A stretch of DNA of 64,000 bases from Saturnia japonica (GCA_033032175.1 CM065304.1:15128001-15192000), one strand, 5' to 3'. Counted from the stretch's first letter, positions 10,741 to 21,839 are shown. Translations and numbers: made by a program. Notes: generated by a model not told the origin, from the sequence alone.

Positions 10741-11380
10741 TTTAAAAAATCAGGTTGCATATTTATGTACAGAGTAATTAATGTCCAATGAACGTGAATA
10801 ATCCTATGACTAAGCCTTTTTCACTACTATTAACTATCATATCTTTTTAAATCATCAATTAAGATGACATCTTCTCTGCACGAGCTATTTTCAGATATTA
10901 GTTGCGTCCGTTGAACATAATAGCGGCGCGGTCAAAACTCTTATGTGCAATTTTTACAGGTATGTTAGTTCATGATCACTTAAAAGTGAGAAAATTGCTG
11001 TGACAATTTGTGGCGACTTGTAAAATATTCATATATAGTTATATTTTCATATGCTTAGTCTTATTTTAATCGTAAACTATCTAAAACTTCACTCTATTAA
11101 AATGAATACTAAAAACTCTCGTCATTTTGATAATAATGAAGCAAATTACTACTTACCCATGCAGTGTGACACTGCACGGTTATGTGAATTGGAGGTTTGG
11201 CATTGTTTTTCAGGTATTACAAGTAGGTACATATTTTTCAGTGCTAAAAGTAGAGAAGACTTCTAACTCTATCTCGAAAAAAAAAGTACTTATCGTATTT
11301 TACATTTTACATACGTTCTCCTCGATGGCTTGCGCCATAATTTTGAAAAATGAGCCACAAATATTCATCACATATTAAAT
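10741..11380. other. AT-rich DNA, no gene seen
   Basis: No motif recognised. The overlapping plus-strand frames at 11051-11378 have no family signature. Confidence 0.4.
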
Positions 11381-11382
11381 AC

Positions 11383-12030
11383 CACCTGTGCCCGCGGCTG
11401 CGCTCACGTGGGCTACAGAATGCCGTCGATCGGGCACACGCACGAATCGTGCTACCCCGCTCCCCATTATATTAATAATTGTAGAAAAACGGGAGCAGTT
11501 CCGTGGATGGCATATGTTGGCGACTGAATTATGGAGCCGGCTCGAAGACTGAATTATGCCAATTTTTACGTATATTCGTGTGACCTTGAAAGCCGAAGAG
11601 TTTAAAAACAAAAATGCTTATTGTGGGAGATTCTTAAAAGACATAATATGCTCTCCTTGACATTTTAATATGTTTTTTTAAGAACTAGAATTCTGCAGTA
11701 AATGAATTCGATATATCTGTTATCATTTACTCAGCGTAAGCCATTATGTGCCCCAAAATCGTCGTTTTTCGAATTGATTTTTAGTAGCACGGAACTCTAA
11801 TTCTTTGTCTAAAATAAAAGTGGCCTGTGTTACTCCTTATAACATCAACTCAATCAATTTCAACTGCCAGTGAAAGTCCCGTCAAAATCGATCCAACCGT
11901 TTCGGAGATCACTCAGAACAAACAGACACAGAAATAAAAAAAAATAATTTTTTCTTAATAGTTACGTATATACTTTCATGTGAATTTAGTAAAAGGTTGT
12001 TATTTTGATATTACAAGCAGACACTTTAAT
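11383..12030 (-). mobile_element. Helitron-like repeat, copy H2
   Basis: Shares its organisation with copies at 12541, 44141 and 54171. It begins 'cctgtgcccgcggctgcgctc', has a middle with 'ttactccttataacatca', then 'gccagtgaaagtcccgtcaa' and 'aaccgtttcggagat', and ends near 'ttagtaaaa..ttacaa.cagacacttta'. Read on the minus strand it ends in the conserved 'gccgcgggcac' terminus. No Rep/helicase coding is present, so it would be non-autonomous. Confidence 0.55.
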
Positions 12031-12540
12031 TTTATTTATTTGTATATATGAAAATAGTCCGTGTAAGTATATGAATTTTTTGTTAGTGTTTATCATCACA
12101 TCATAAATAATATTAACTATTGCAAGCTAAGTTCTAATGATAACATTGTTTTGATTTGAATGTTCTCAAGTTACATATATCTCATTACTGCTTAGCTCAT
12201 ATAAAAGATTTTATGATGTGTAATTTATATGTAGCCTTAATTTATAAACAACTTTAAATATTTTTTTGCCATTTTCAAGTGATGTGAACAAACAAACGTG
12301 CCTTTTATGCCATATTATTATTTTATTTTATCACTTATCCTTTTATCTCCCAATTAATTTGATTTTATTTATCTTTAACGTACACAAAGTAGAAAACATT
12401 ACTATTTTATTACATTATATGTATATATAAATATTGTATGTTTATATAAACCGTAATCAATTTAAGTATTAATAATATAAATATCGAATAAAAAATAATA
12501 TATTCTATTATCGAAATTTCATTGAAAAAATATTTTTTAT
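12031..12540. other. AT-rich spacer between Helitron-like copies H2 and H3
   Basis: Nothing recognised. AT content is very high. Confidence 0.4.
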
Positions 12541-13045
12541 TAGCTGTGCCCGCGGCTGCGCTCGCTTGTTCTACAGAAGGCCGTAGATCAAGCACATACA
12601 CGAATTATGCTACATCCGCTTCCGGTTATTTTAAAGATAAAAATGCATATTGTTGGTGACCCATAGAAGATAGACATTATGCTCCCGCTAACTTTTCTGT
12701 AGATCTTGTCAATGTCTTCTAAATAATTAGTACATTAATTTGAAAAAACTCTTATGGTTTAGTCAGCGTATACCATTTAATCGTCCGAATTGATTTACCG
12801 TGATCAGTTTTTTTTATTAACGCAGAACCCAAATTTTTTTCCTGAAATAAAAGTAGCCTAAGTCACTCCTTATAACATCAGTTATCTGCCAGTGAAAGTC
12901 CGTCAAAATCGGTCCAACCGTTTTGGAGATTACCCGAAAGCAACAGACAGACAGACAACAATAAAAAAAAGAGTGTTTTGTATATAGTTTCATACGAATT
13001 TAGTAAAAAACTGATATTTTGACATTACAAACAGACACTTTAATC
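12541..13045 (-). mobile_element. Helitron-like repeat, copy H3
   Basis: Closely follows the layout of H2: 'tagctgtgcccgcggctgcg', 'cactccttataacatca', 'gccagtgaaagtccgtcaaa', 'ccgttttggagattaccc', then 'gaatttagtaaaaaactgat' and 'ttacaaacagacacttta'. About 500 bp, with no coding. The same strand and start as H2, 500 bp away. Confidence 0.55.
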
Positions 13046-13255
13046 TTATGAATTATATGTATTATAGATAGACGAGTATAGACTAAACAACCATAAAAAT
13101 TGCAATAGTAAGTTTTCAAACTAAATGAAATGCTTTGATCGAGTTCTATGTACAGTAAAACCACACCTCTGCGACCACGTCATATGACTTATCAAAACGG
13201 GAAAACAAGTCATAGTGTGGTGTAGGGTGCAGGTTAGCAGCGCAGGCGCATGGGG

Positions 13256-13311
13256 TGACGTCATGTGCATGTGTTTTATAATGGCGGGTGAACGAGCGCG
13301 CCAGCTCATTC
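13256..13311 (+). promoter_or_regulatory. Candidate core promoter (CRE, TATA-like box, initiator)
   Basis: A full cAMP-response element TGACGTCA lies at 13256-13263, a TATA-like TTTATAA at 13275-13281 and an arthropod initiator match TCATTC (consensus TCAKTY) at 13306-13311. The spacing from the TATA-like box to the initiator A (13308) is about 30 bp, as in real promoters. The surrounding 13190-13390 is GC- and CpG-richer than its flanks. An AAGTGCGCA-tac-TGCGCACTT dyad follows at 13318-13338. Each motif alone is weak. Their order, spacing and the exon downstream are what support the call. Confidence 0.55.
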
Positions 13312-13411
13312 AATCATAAGTGCGCATACTGCGCACTTCGCGTCAACTGGACCACAAAGTGCTATAAGCGCGAATTTCGAACTTTTACTGTTATTTGTGA
13401 ATAGTGCCAAA

Positions 13412-13480
13412 ATGCCGAATAATATATTAGCTGAGATGGGATCTCAAGTGAAGCTAACCCCCACTCGTGAAAGTAAAAAG
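13412..13480 (+). CDS. Candidate first coding exon of an unidentified host gene
   Basis: An ATG at 13412 (context gccaaaATG) opens a frame of 23 codons, MPNNILAEMGSQVKLTPTRE then SKK. It ends exactly at a strong splice donor, AAG|gtaagat, at 13480/13481 (phase 0). It sits about 104 bp downstream of the candidate initiator at 13308, a normal 5' UTR length. Base composition is more balanced than in the AT-rich intron-like DNA that follows. The peptide has no domain I recognise, so no function is assigned. A possible upstream ORF of 12 codons begins at 13281 but lies mostly before the proposed start site. Downstream exons were not found with confidence. A phase-compatible acceptor at 14100 leads into only 16 codons and a stop. 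Confidence 0.5.
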
Positions 13481-16215
13481 GTAAGATATTAAAAAATTTA
13501 ATATCACAAATAAGTAATATATATATGTATATATATAGGTATATAGGCAAATATTACATTCTAATTGTAACATTAAATAAATAATGTGAGAGCGAATTTA
13601 AAGCATGCGTTTAATGTTTCGTTGAAGCGAGTAAATATCGCAGATATTTTCAGATTTCCGACATTTCGGCTTCAAGTGAATGAATGGCTAGACGGCATTC
13701 ACGGTCAGATAAAAATGAACTGTTTCCACACGTCAAATTACTAGCGCAATGACAATACTACTTAATAAAATTATAATATAAACTATTTTAGCGATACTTC
13801 CCAGTATATATTAATAGCTCTTAATATTTAAATTCTGGTAGTCGGATCCTTAGCACTTATGTTCCAACTTTCAAAACTACATAAAAGAATCCTTTTTAAT
13901 AGAACAGAAACTGGTTTTCCTTAAAAGTACATTTTCTCAAAATTACACCACTACACGCTAACACGGTTGGATTGACGCCAAAATACTTTTGACTAATTTT
14001 TTGCCTACGTCTTTTTATAGTATGTTTATTATGCAAATATATTTAAAACGGCACATGTAACGAATTTCAATGTTTACATTTTACAAGTTTTCGTTTCAGT
14101 GGTGCTCGGCGCCACGTAGATTTAGTTTCGGCAATTTTCAGAATGCTTAGAAATGTAGATAGTATTTATGTATTACATCACATAATATATATTATGATAA
14201 TCTTGATATGTATTTACTTCTTTTTGAGATAATTACATAGTACCTATTTATAAATTTTGATTAATTGGGTAAGTTGGTCATAGAGCAAGGATGTAGTCAG
14301 AGTTTGAGAGATATATTATTAGAATACAATGAGTTTTCCTGGAATTCAGTTGATGAAAGATTAAATCTTAGCCTATGGTACGAGATTTCTCCACTCAAAA
14401 ATGGTTTAATACATACCTAACAAATTCAGAAATGCGATTAGTATTTATTTTAATGCCTTTGGTTATGCTGCGATTTTAAATAAAATATATATTAAAAATT
14501 ATTTTATGTTATAACAATTATAAAATGTAAACATATAATAGGTACTAATTAGTTAAAGTAAATAATTAACAACATGCACACGAATAAAAAACACAAGTGT
14601 AAAGCAATAATACTCTAGAAATTATATTATTTTTGTGGTCATAAGTGTTTTTTGATAAATGGGAAATAAAGATTCCTATTACTACTGTTGTTAAAAGAAA
14701 ACTTGAACTAGTTTTATATTTATGAAATTTGAATAGAAAAAATGAAATTGTAACATTAAACTATTATAATATATTAGATCGGGGAAAAAGTGTTTTCGCA
14801 TAACGTAGGTATAAACTTGTTATTCAATTTCTTTGGTTGTACTATTTGTATCTGACTGGTTTTGGTAACATTAAAAAGGTTACGTTTACATCATTTAAAA
14901 TATTACACATCTTCTGAATTGTTTTGAAATATAAAAAAAATGACCCGATTTATATCTACTGGATAAATCTGACCAGTTTAAGCTTGCAGGTTTATTCAAC
15001 TTTATCCTGAGAACGGCATTGTTTGTTGCGAATAAATTATTTCGGCATGGCGTCGAAATGAATTTAAAATTGTTTATATTATACTTGTTTTTGTGTCACG
15101 GTCGACTGGACAACCGTTGCACGAGGCTAGACGATCAGTTTCCAAAATATACATATATCGATAGTACACTTCATATTAATTCACATTTAACGTAATGAAA
15201 TGAAACAATTTTTATTTTTGTCCTAATTTTAAATAAATCTGTCACAACCATATGGAATATATTATAATCTAGCTTACAATTGTCGTGATCTCACATAGCA
15301 TAAAAATATTTAATCTCCTAAATACCGTTCTTAACGCGGACAGGTAATAAATACACTGATTAAGGCAAATGGGTAATGAAACATAAAATTTTGCACAGTT
15401 CTCTATACTATAACTTAGGTGATGAGTATCAAAAAAGGTTTTTTGTGAATGCATCCCTTATGGGGATTAAAGCTTCTGAGACGTTACCAATAGGATTTTC
15501 CCACACACACACTAGTAACAATAAGATTAAGATGAAATGCGTCCAGTGTTTTGCCTATACAAACGTATTTCTCTGTTTCCTCCCAGGATAATATTCTTTT
15601 TATGTTATTATATAATATAAGTACTATTTTTATATACTTAATATAATATAATACTAAATATTTTTACTGTGTAATCTATATCTACCACTGCCATGCATCT
15701 ATGTTTTTTTTTTACAAATAAATTATAAAAACTAGGACGTTTTAATTTAATGAAAATTGCCTTTTTTACCGTCATGTTCAGACTTCCAGCATACAAATTT
15801 GACGGCTACAAAAAGAAAAAGAAAAACAGACAGACATAGCCAAAGTCCTTCTTACATTGTTCTTGAAAAAATATTAAAAGCGGTTCAGTTCTGGAGGAGA
15901 AAACAGGAGAATACGATACTATGATTTTGTCACTCTCGCATTCTGTTCACTGAAGTTTCGATAGATTTTAGATTTAGATTTTAGAAATAAGTTCTTGAAA
16001 TGTTTCTTAGACCACGGATCTTCTTAATGTACAGTGTACAATGCAATATTTCAATATTGTTTTATTAAAACATATTTTTATTTAAATTCACTTGCTTGCA
16101 GAATTAATAAATATTATCGAATACCAACTTATATACCTGTAGACTAGTATCATATAAATAGCTTTGAAGTAGTTTATAAAGACAAGAGGTTCAAATTTTC
16201 CTCGGATCAATAATA
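13481..16215. other. AT-rich DNA, possible first intron
   Basis: If the exon ending at 13480 is real, this is the start of its intron. No coding stretch with a family signature was seen on either strand. Confidence 0.35.
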
Positions 16216-17502
16216 ATAGGTCTTTACCTATGAAATTGCCGTTCTGCAGTACTGGCCATTTCAAATCAAAATAATTTTTGTTTGGCTAAGAATTCTAATT
16301 TCAATTTTATTTTATTTTAAAAACATGTAATTCTTTTTCCAAAAATAGTCATTTGTTAATTGATTAGTGTTACATTTTCATCGTATTTCAATCTTTATTG
16401 TCATCATGGATACGTTAAAAATTCGAGTAATTATGGAATATGAGTACCGTCGTGGTAGCAACGCGGCACAAGCGGCACGCAACATCAACGACGTTTACGG
16501 AGCTAACACTATAAACCAACACACCACCTGTTATTGGTTTGCTCGCTTCCGTTCTGGCAATTTCGACCTGAAAAATGAACCTCGCGGTCGTCCGAAGACT
16601 TTGGTCGACAATGACGAATTAAAGGCGATTGTGGAAGCTGATGATACACAATCTACGACTGAATTAGCATCAGCTTTCGACGTTAGCGTCAAAACAATAT
16701 TGGTCCATTTGCGTCAAATTGGCAAGGTAAAAAAGCTTGAAAAATGGGTGCCCCAAGAACTCAATGATCGCCAGCGCGAAGTACGCGTAGAGACGTGCCT
16801 TGCACTGCTCAACAGACACACAAATGAAGGAATTTTGAACCGCATTGTTACCTGCGATGAAAAATGGATTCTGTTTGATAACCGCAAGCGCTCAGCAAGT
16901 TGGTTGGATCCTGGTTCAGCACCTAAACAATGCCCTAAACGAAAACTTACCCCTAGAAAAGTGATGGTCACTGTTTGGTGGTCTAGCGCCGGTGTGATTC
17001 ATCACAGCTTCTTACCAAACGGGGTGAGCATTACTGCAGATGTGTACTGTGAAGAACTGAACACAATGATGGAGAAGCTGAAACATATCCAACCAGCATT
17101 GGTCAATCGCTCGTCTCCGCTGCTCCTGCACGACAACGCGCGACCTCATACTGCACAGCAGACGATCTCCAAGTTGCAAGAACTGGGGTTGGAAGTTCTC
17201 CGTCATCCGCCCTACTCACCAGACCTTGCACCTACAGTCTACTACTTTTTCCAGAATTTAGATAACTCCTTGGCGGGAAAAAAATTCAATACCCGAGAGG
17301 CAGTACAAAATGCCTTTGAAGAATTTGTTGCCTCCTGTCCAGCTGATTTCTTTAAGAAGGGCATCAATAAACTGCCACTACGCTGGCAAAGATGCATTGA
17401 TTGCATGGGTGATTACTTCGATTAATACAAATAAAAAATACATGAAAAAAAAATCGTTTAAATATTTCATACAAAACGGCAATTTCATAGGTAAAGACCT
17501 AA
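16216..17502 (+). mobile_element. Full-length mariner element with long ORF
   Basis: Inverted ends: left 'taggtctttacctatgaaat' and right (reversed) the same, both continuing 'tgccgttctg' or 'tgccgttttg', about 30 bp with one mismatch inside plus one at the tip. TA flanks both ends (16214-16215, 17503-17504). Length is 1287 bp and a single transposase gene fills it. A related decayed copy lies at 21840-22562. Confidence 0.92.
16406..17425 (+). CDS. Mariner transposase, open but with third catalytic Asp replaced
   Basis: A 339-residue D,D34D-type transposase, full length with no stop or frameshift. I chose the Met at 16406 (MDTLKIRV), since the upstream in-frame Met at 16367 adds an atypical tail. 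The N-terminal part (about residues 1-110) holds the helix-turn-helix DNA-binding region, similar in style to Hsmar1/SETMAR (AARNIND, WFARFRSGNFDL, GRPK). The WVPQEL linker is near residue 114. Catalytic motifs are TCDEKW (Asp151) and LHDNARPH (Asp243). The third, expected as APTDY, reads APTVYYFF with Val278 (codon gtc at 17237-17239), exactly 35 residues after Asp243. One A-to-T change explains it. Metal-dependent cleavage should be lost while DNA binding could remain. It is either a recent knock-out or, less likely, retained for binding. Confidence 0.9.
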   Translation: MDTLKIRVIMEYEYRRGSNAAQAARNINDVYGANTINQHTTCYWFARFRSGNFDLKNEPRGRPKTLVDNDELKAIVEADDTQSTTELASAFDVSVKTILVHLRQIGKVKKLEKWVPQELNDRQREVRVETCLALLNRHTNEGILNRIVTCDEKWILFDNRKRSASWLDPGSAPKQCPKRKLTPRKVMVTVWWSSAGVIHHSFLPNGVSITADVYCEELNTMMEKLKHIQPALVNRSSPLLLHDNARPHTAQQTISKLQELGLEVLRHPPYSPDLAPTVYYFFQNLDNSLAGKKFNTREAVQNAFEEFVASCPADFFKKGINKLPLRWQRCIDCMGDYFD

Positions 17503-18291
17503 TATTTGTAGTTTGTTATCCTAGATCACTATGAATTCGACAAAACGTGAAAAGTGGTATTACACATACTTCTATTATTTTTAAAATACTATTGGATACA
17601 AAAATAATTATTTCATATGAAATTTTAACTATTAACGCAATTATTAATTATTATACTGGATGGTATGTATGCGTGAATAGAACTTAGTAAACAATACACT
17701 GTTGTACGTAGAATGTGTTAATTAAATCGAAACCTTGCATCAGCGATGGTAGATCTATAGTGATCTCAGTAGCTCTAACCGGCAACTCCCGACCCACACA
17801 AGGATGCCACACTATGCGCAATTATAATTCATAAAAAAGTATTATAGTATTGTATATTTGAAATAGAAAGGTTGAATGTAGGTGAAGTATCTGTAATTTC
17901 AATTTCAATTTTATTGCCTATATAACTTTGTACGGCCTAAAATTAGTTTTACCATAATTAATATTTATTGTTTTGTTTATAAGGATGTTGTATGCAGTAA
18001 GTAAAAGAATAAATTTAATTTTTTGAAAATTTCTTTAAGCTGTTTTTACCTTTTTTTAAATAAAATTAAATGTAATTTCAGGCTTATATCTCAAATCGTA
18101 GTACCGTTAATTAACTTTGTCCAAACCTTTTAACTAATACAGTTCTTTTTAGTAAAAATAGTCCAAACCCATAGATTAATGATTGGGTTCCACATTGTAC
18201 CGCCAGCTTCAACTACTAATTAATCTATGCACATAGCACTTAAAATTTTGCCTAATTTTCAAACGCATTTAAAATTGCATGCATTAAACTA
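17503..18291. other. AT-rich spacer between two transposons
   Basis: No coding or repeat signal recognised. Confidence 0.4.
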
Positions 18292-19594
18292 CAAGGTGTC
18301 CAGAAAGGGTATCGGGTATTTGTTTTCGCGCCATATTCGAAACGGGGCGTCTAAAGGGTGCGGGGAGGGGTTCGTGGCGTCCGCCATTTTGTGGAGTTTT
18401 AGTCACGATGGAACAGTACTCGGGGACGCATCGCGCATTTTGCGTACGAGCGTATTATCGTAATGGTGATTCAATAGTGACTGCTCAACGTCTCTATCGT
18501 GCGGAATATCGTACACGCCACGCGCCAAGTGACGATAGCATTAGGAGATGGATCAGGATGTTCGAGAATACAGGTGCGACAGTTAAAATTCAAAACTCTG
18601 GTCGTCCTCGTTCAGTTCGCGATGAAGAAACAATTGAAGAAGTTGAGGCGTCGGTTCGTCAAAATCCGTCTTTATCCATCCGAAAGCGAAGCCAAGCGTT
18701 GAACATCAAAAAATCGTCTTTACGTTCGATTTTAAAGAAAGACTTACATCTAAAAGCCTATAAAATTCAATTGGTTCAAGAATTGAAGGATACGGACTAT
18801 GCTAATCGACTGAATTTTGCGAACGAAATGCTGCAGCGATTTAACAATTTTAACAACATACTGTTCAGTGACGAAGCAAATTTTCACCTGAATGGTCATG
18901 CTAATAAGCAAAATTGTCGGTACTGGGCAGTGGAGAATCCGAGACGAAAGCATGAACGACCCCTGCATAGCCCAAAGTTCGTTGTTTGGGCCGCTATGTC
19001 TGCTAAAGGCATAATTGGTCCTTATTTTCATGAAGATCAACTAGGCCGAGCAATTAATGTGAATAGTGACAGTTATTGCGATATGTTGCGAAATTTTTTG
19101 GTCCCAGAGTTGCAGGAGTTTGCAGATTTCAACTCAAGAACGTGGTTCCAGCAAGATGGGGCCACTTGCCATACCTCAAATGACTCAATGGAAGTTGTTA
19201 ACGAATTATTCCCTAATAAAGTCATTTCGCGAAGGGGTAACATCAACTGGCCTCCCAGAAGCCCCGACCTTAGCCCGCTTGACTATTTTGCATGGGGATA
19301 CCTTATAAGTAAGGTTTATCAAAACAATCCCACGAATCTAACCCAGTTAAAGCAACACATCAGGTCAGAAATGGCAGCAATATCGATAGCTATGTGTCAA
19401 CGTGTTATCGCCAATCTTCGTTTCCGTTTAGAAGAGTGCCAGCAACGTAACGGTCATCATTTGGATAACATCATCTTTTCCAAATAATTCTCCAATTCAT
19501 ATGCTAATAATAAACAATAAAGTTTTTTATTGCATACAAATAATTTTTATTTCATTGAACTTACAAATACCCGATACCCTTTCTGGACACCTTG
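18292..19594 (+). mobile_element. Intact DD41D-type Tc1/mariner-group element
   Basis: A 32-bp perfect terminal inverted repeat, starting 'caaggtgtccagaaagggta' (18292-18323 and 19563-19594), with TA on both sides (18290-18291, 19595-19596). Total length is 1303 bp. It holds one uninterrupted transposase gene and an AATAAA signal near 19510 just before the right end. Everything a self-moving element needs appears present. Confidence 0.93.
18408..19487 (+). CDS. DD41D transposase, full length
   Basis: A 359-residue transposase with no stop or frameshift. It would bind the element ends and cut and paste the element at TA sites. The N-terminal part has helix-turn-helix-like stretches (residues about 10-55, then SIRKRSQALNI about 90-100). 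The catalytic triad is complete: FSDEANF (Asp155), QQDGATCH (Asp250) and SPLDYFAWG (Asp292). There are exactly 41 residues between Asp 2 and Asp 3, unlike the 34 of mariner or the 34E of Tc1. The WPPRSPDLSPLDYFAWG motif is typical of this branch. From memory, DD41D (rosa/VISITOR-like) elements occur in insects including moths; the exact subfamily is not checked. The start at 18408 has no upstream in-frame alternative that looks better. Confidence 0.92.
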   Translation: MEQYSGTHRAFCVRAYYRNGDSIVTAQRLYRAEYRTRHAPSDDSIRRWIRMFENTGATVKIQNSGRPRSVRDEETIEEVEASVRQNPSLSIRKRSQALNIKKSSLRSILKKDLHLKAYKIQLVQELKDTDYANRLNFANEMLQRFNNFNNILFSDEANFHLNGHANKQNCRYWAVENPRRKHERPLHSPKFVVWAAMSAKGIIGPYFHEDQLGRAINVNSDSYCDMLRNFLVPELQEFADFNSRTWFQQDGATCHTSNDSMEVVNELFPNKVISRRGNINWPPRSPDLSPLDYFAWGYLISKVYQNNPTNLTQLKQHIRSEMAAISIAMCQRVIANLRFRLEECQQRNGHHLDNIIFSK

Positions 19595-19596
19595 TA

Positions 19597-20440
19597 CATT
19601 ATATATGTACATTAAACCTTTGTGAGATCAATTTTTGAAGAATCACTGATTATTTACAATTTACAGAGTTAGTTGTTAGCTGTTAAAGTAGTGGTTATGA
19701 TTCAGTCGGTTACAATCACGCGGAGGTTAAAAATGGACGCGCCAATTCGCCGTATCCGCCAAATCTTATTATTATAACTCTCGACTCAAATTTTTCTTAG
19801 CTTTGGTCACTGTACCTATACATCTACTGCGCGCCCGTGTTTGCTTGTCTCATTCATAAGTTACTAAAATTGTTGATAGTTAATGTATCTGATTCTCGTG
19901 ACTTTGTTCACATGAAAAATGCTTTTGTTGTTCCTCAGGAACTACATGTTTTATTTAATTAAAAGCTGTTTGTTTTTGGTGACTAAAATTTACCTCCGAC
20001 AAATTTCTTCATATGTATTCCAGGGGCTTTAAAACTTATTTCGTATAATTGTTCATATATCCACGCAAAAGTTATACACATATCTAGGTTTAGGATCTTA
20101 AAATTTTGCACGGGTTTTAGTGGCGTGGATGGGGGGGGTTAAGATAAATTCTACTTGAAGTAAAGAAATTTTTCTGTGGAAATCAGTAACCTCTGAACAA
20201 AATGACTGTAGACTGTAGACACTCATCTCTATTAGGATTTAATGAATAGGAGGATCGTTTTTTTAATTTTTTAGGAAAGTAGTAGGTAGTTGATTGATGT
20301 CCGTATAGAAATTGTCATTAAATTTGTTAATGATTGATTGTTAGTTGATTTGTTTAATCTACTGGTTAAATACTAATGTAAATAGCGATATCTTTCATTC
20401 TACTTAAAATTGCAAAATAATATTAATTTATATTAATAAA
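19597..20440. other. AT-rich DNA, no gene seen
   Basis: No motif recognised. Confidence 0.4.
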
Positions 20441-20840
20441 TCTGTAGTCATGTCCGTTTTTCCCACAGGCATTACCTACTATATAAGATATTGCAAAAAC
20501 GGCTTGACCGATTCTCATGAAATTCTGTACACAATAAGTATTAGTTATTCTATAATTGATGGGCTATAACAACTTTCAATATTATTTTTAGAAATCGTAA
20601 AAAAATAATTGAATTCTTTAAATTTTCAACCGATTCCGTTCTAATTTTGTTGACGGGAAGCATACTTTATTCCATAATTAATAATAATAAAAATAAGTTT
20701 TTATTTATTTGAAAGGCTATAAGAAACGTCAACAATACATTTAGGCATTGTAAAAAAATATTGGTATAATAACATTATGTTATTTCTCAATCGATAGACT
20801 TCATATAAATTGTCGATAATATGAGTAAAATTTAAATTAC
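20440..20840 (+). mobile_element. Helitron-like repeat with tandem units, copy A (3' truncated)
   Basis: Contains units of about 115-120 bp with the theme 'ccgatt..atgaaattttgtac..gggaa..ttattccataattgat.ggctataa..atcgtaaaaaaat'. It ends at 'atgagtaaaa..aattacgg', which in copy B (21100-21786) is followed by the terminus. Here repeat Y follows instead. Confidence 0.45.
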
Positions 20841-20995
20841 GGTGTAGCGACATCTCTCGCCACAACTGACATCCTACATCGCGATAAAGAAATTAACTCA
20901 ACAATTGAGTATATAATATACAAGAACCCGACAACAACCGTTGGGCAGCTGCCCGCCTGACATAACACCCGTCTGGTCGGAGGATCCTCCCTTTT
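20841..20995 (+). repeat. Dispersed repeat Y, copy 2
   Basis: Same repeat as 9245-9425, over about 155 bp, including the GGGCAGCTGCCC palindrome and 'gtctggtcggaggatcctcc'. It lies between two Helitron-like copies, so it was probably inserted at or near the end of copy A. Confidence 0.65.
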
Positions 20996-21099
20996 CTATG
21001 GCGGACGAGGAACTTTACTCTGTTCCTCACTTCCGCTAAAACGGGATGTATATAATTACTGCGTCCCGCAGACACGGCTCTAGTACTATAAAAAGAAGC

Positions 21100-21784
21100 T
21101 GATTACGAATATGCCCTTAAAAAAATGTCTGGTTATATATCCGGATTTAACTCGAAAACGGCTAGAATGATTCTTATAAAATGTTGTATATGGGAAGCTT
21201 ATTTCATTGGTCAATTGAGAGCCTATAGGATTGTTCAATAACATTTTTAGAAATAGTAAAAAGAAATACCAGAATTTTTTTAACCGATTTTGTTGACATT
21301 TTGTATATGGGAAATATAAGTTATTCCGTAATTGGTGGGTTATAACAATTTTCGATATTACTTTTAAATAAGTAAAAAAAGCATTTCAAGAAATTAAATT
21401 CTCACCAATTCTGATCTAATTTTGTGGACGGGAAGCATACGTCATTCAATAATTAATAGCATATAAGAATCGCCAATACATTTAGGAATCTTTAAAATAA
21501 TAGTACTCAATCGATTTTGATCAAATTTTGTACACGGGAAGTAAAAGTTATTCCATAATTGATAGGCTATAAGAATTCCTAATAATACTTTTGTAAATCG
21601 TAACAAAAGAATAGTTCTCAACCGATTTTGATGAAATTGTACACTGGAAATACATATCATTCCTCAATTGATAGACTATATGAATTGTAAATGAATATAA
21701 TATGAGTAAAAATAAAATAATTACGGTATGTAAATAACTTCTGTGTAATAAGAAACGCGTGCTAAGCCGCGGGCACATCGCTAG
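21100..21784 (+). mobile_element. Helitron-like repeat with ~115-bp tandem units, copy B
   Basis: Starts near 'ctgattacgaatatgccctt' and contains about five units whose 'cgatt..tgatc/gaaattttgt' phase recurs near 21165, 21281, 21404, 21510 and 21621. It ends 'gtgctaagccgcgggcac' then 'atcgCTAG' followed by T (21781-21785). A short GC dyad just before CTAG, inserted before T, is the Helitron 3' pattern. A reverse-orientation relative is at 55464-56055. No coding. Confidence 0.5.
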
Positions 21785-21839
21785 TTTTATAATATATCTA
21801 TGATATTTCTTTCTAAAAATCATTTTTTCATTTCTTTTC

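Noticed and set aside
14101..14151. Second exon of the 13412 gene (acceptor 'tttcag' then 16 open codons and a stop)
   Set aside because: Phase fits, but a 16-codon terminal exon with no recognisable protein and no 3' end signal is too weak to annotate.
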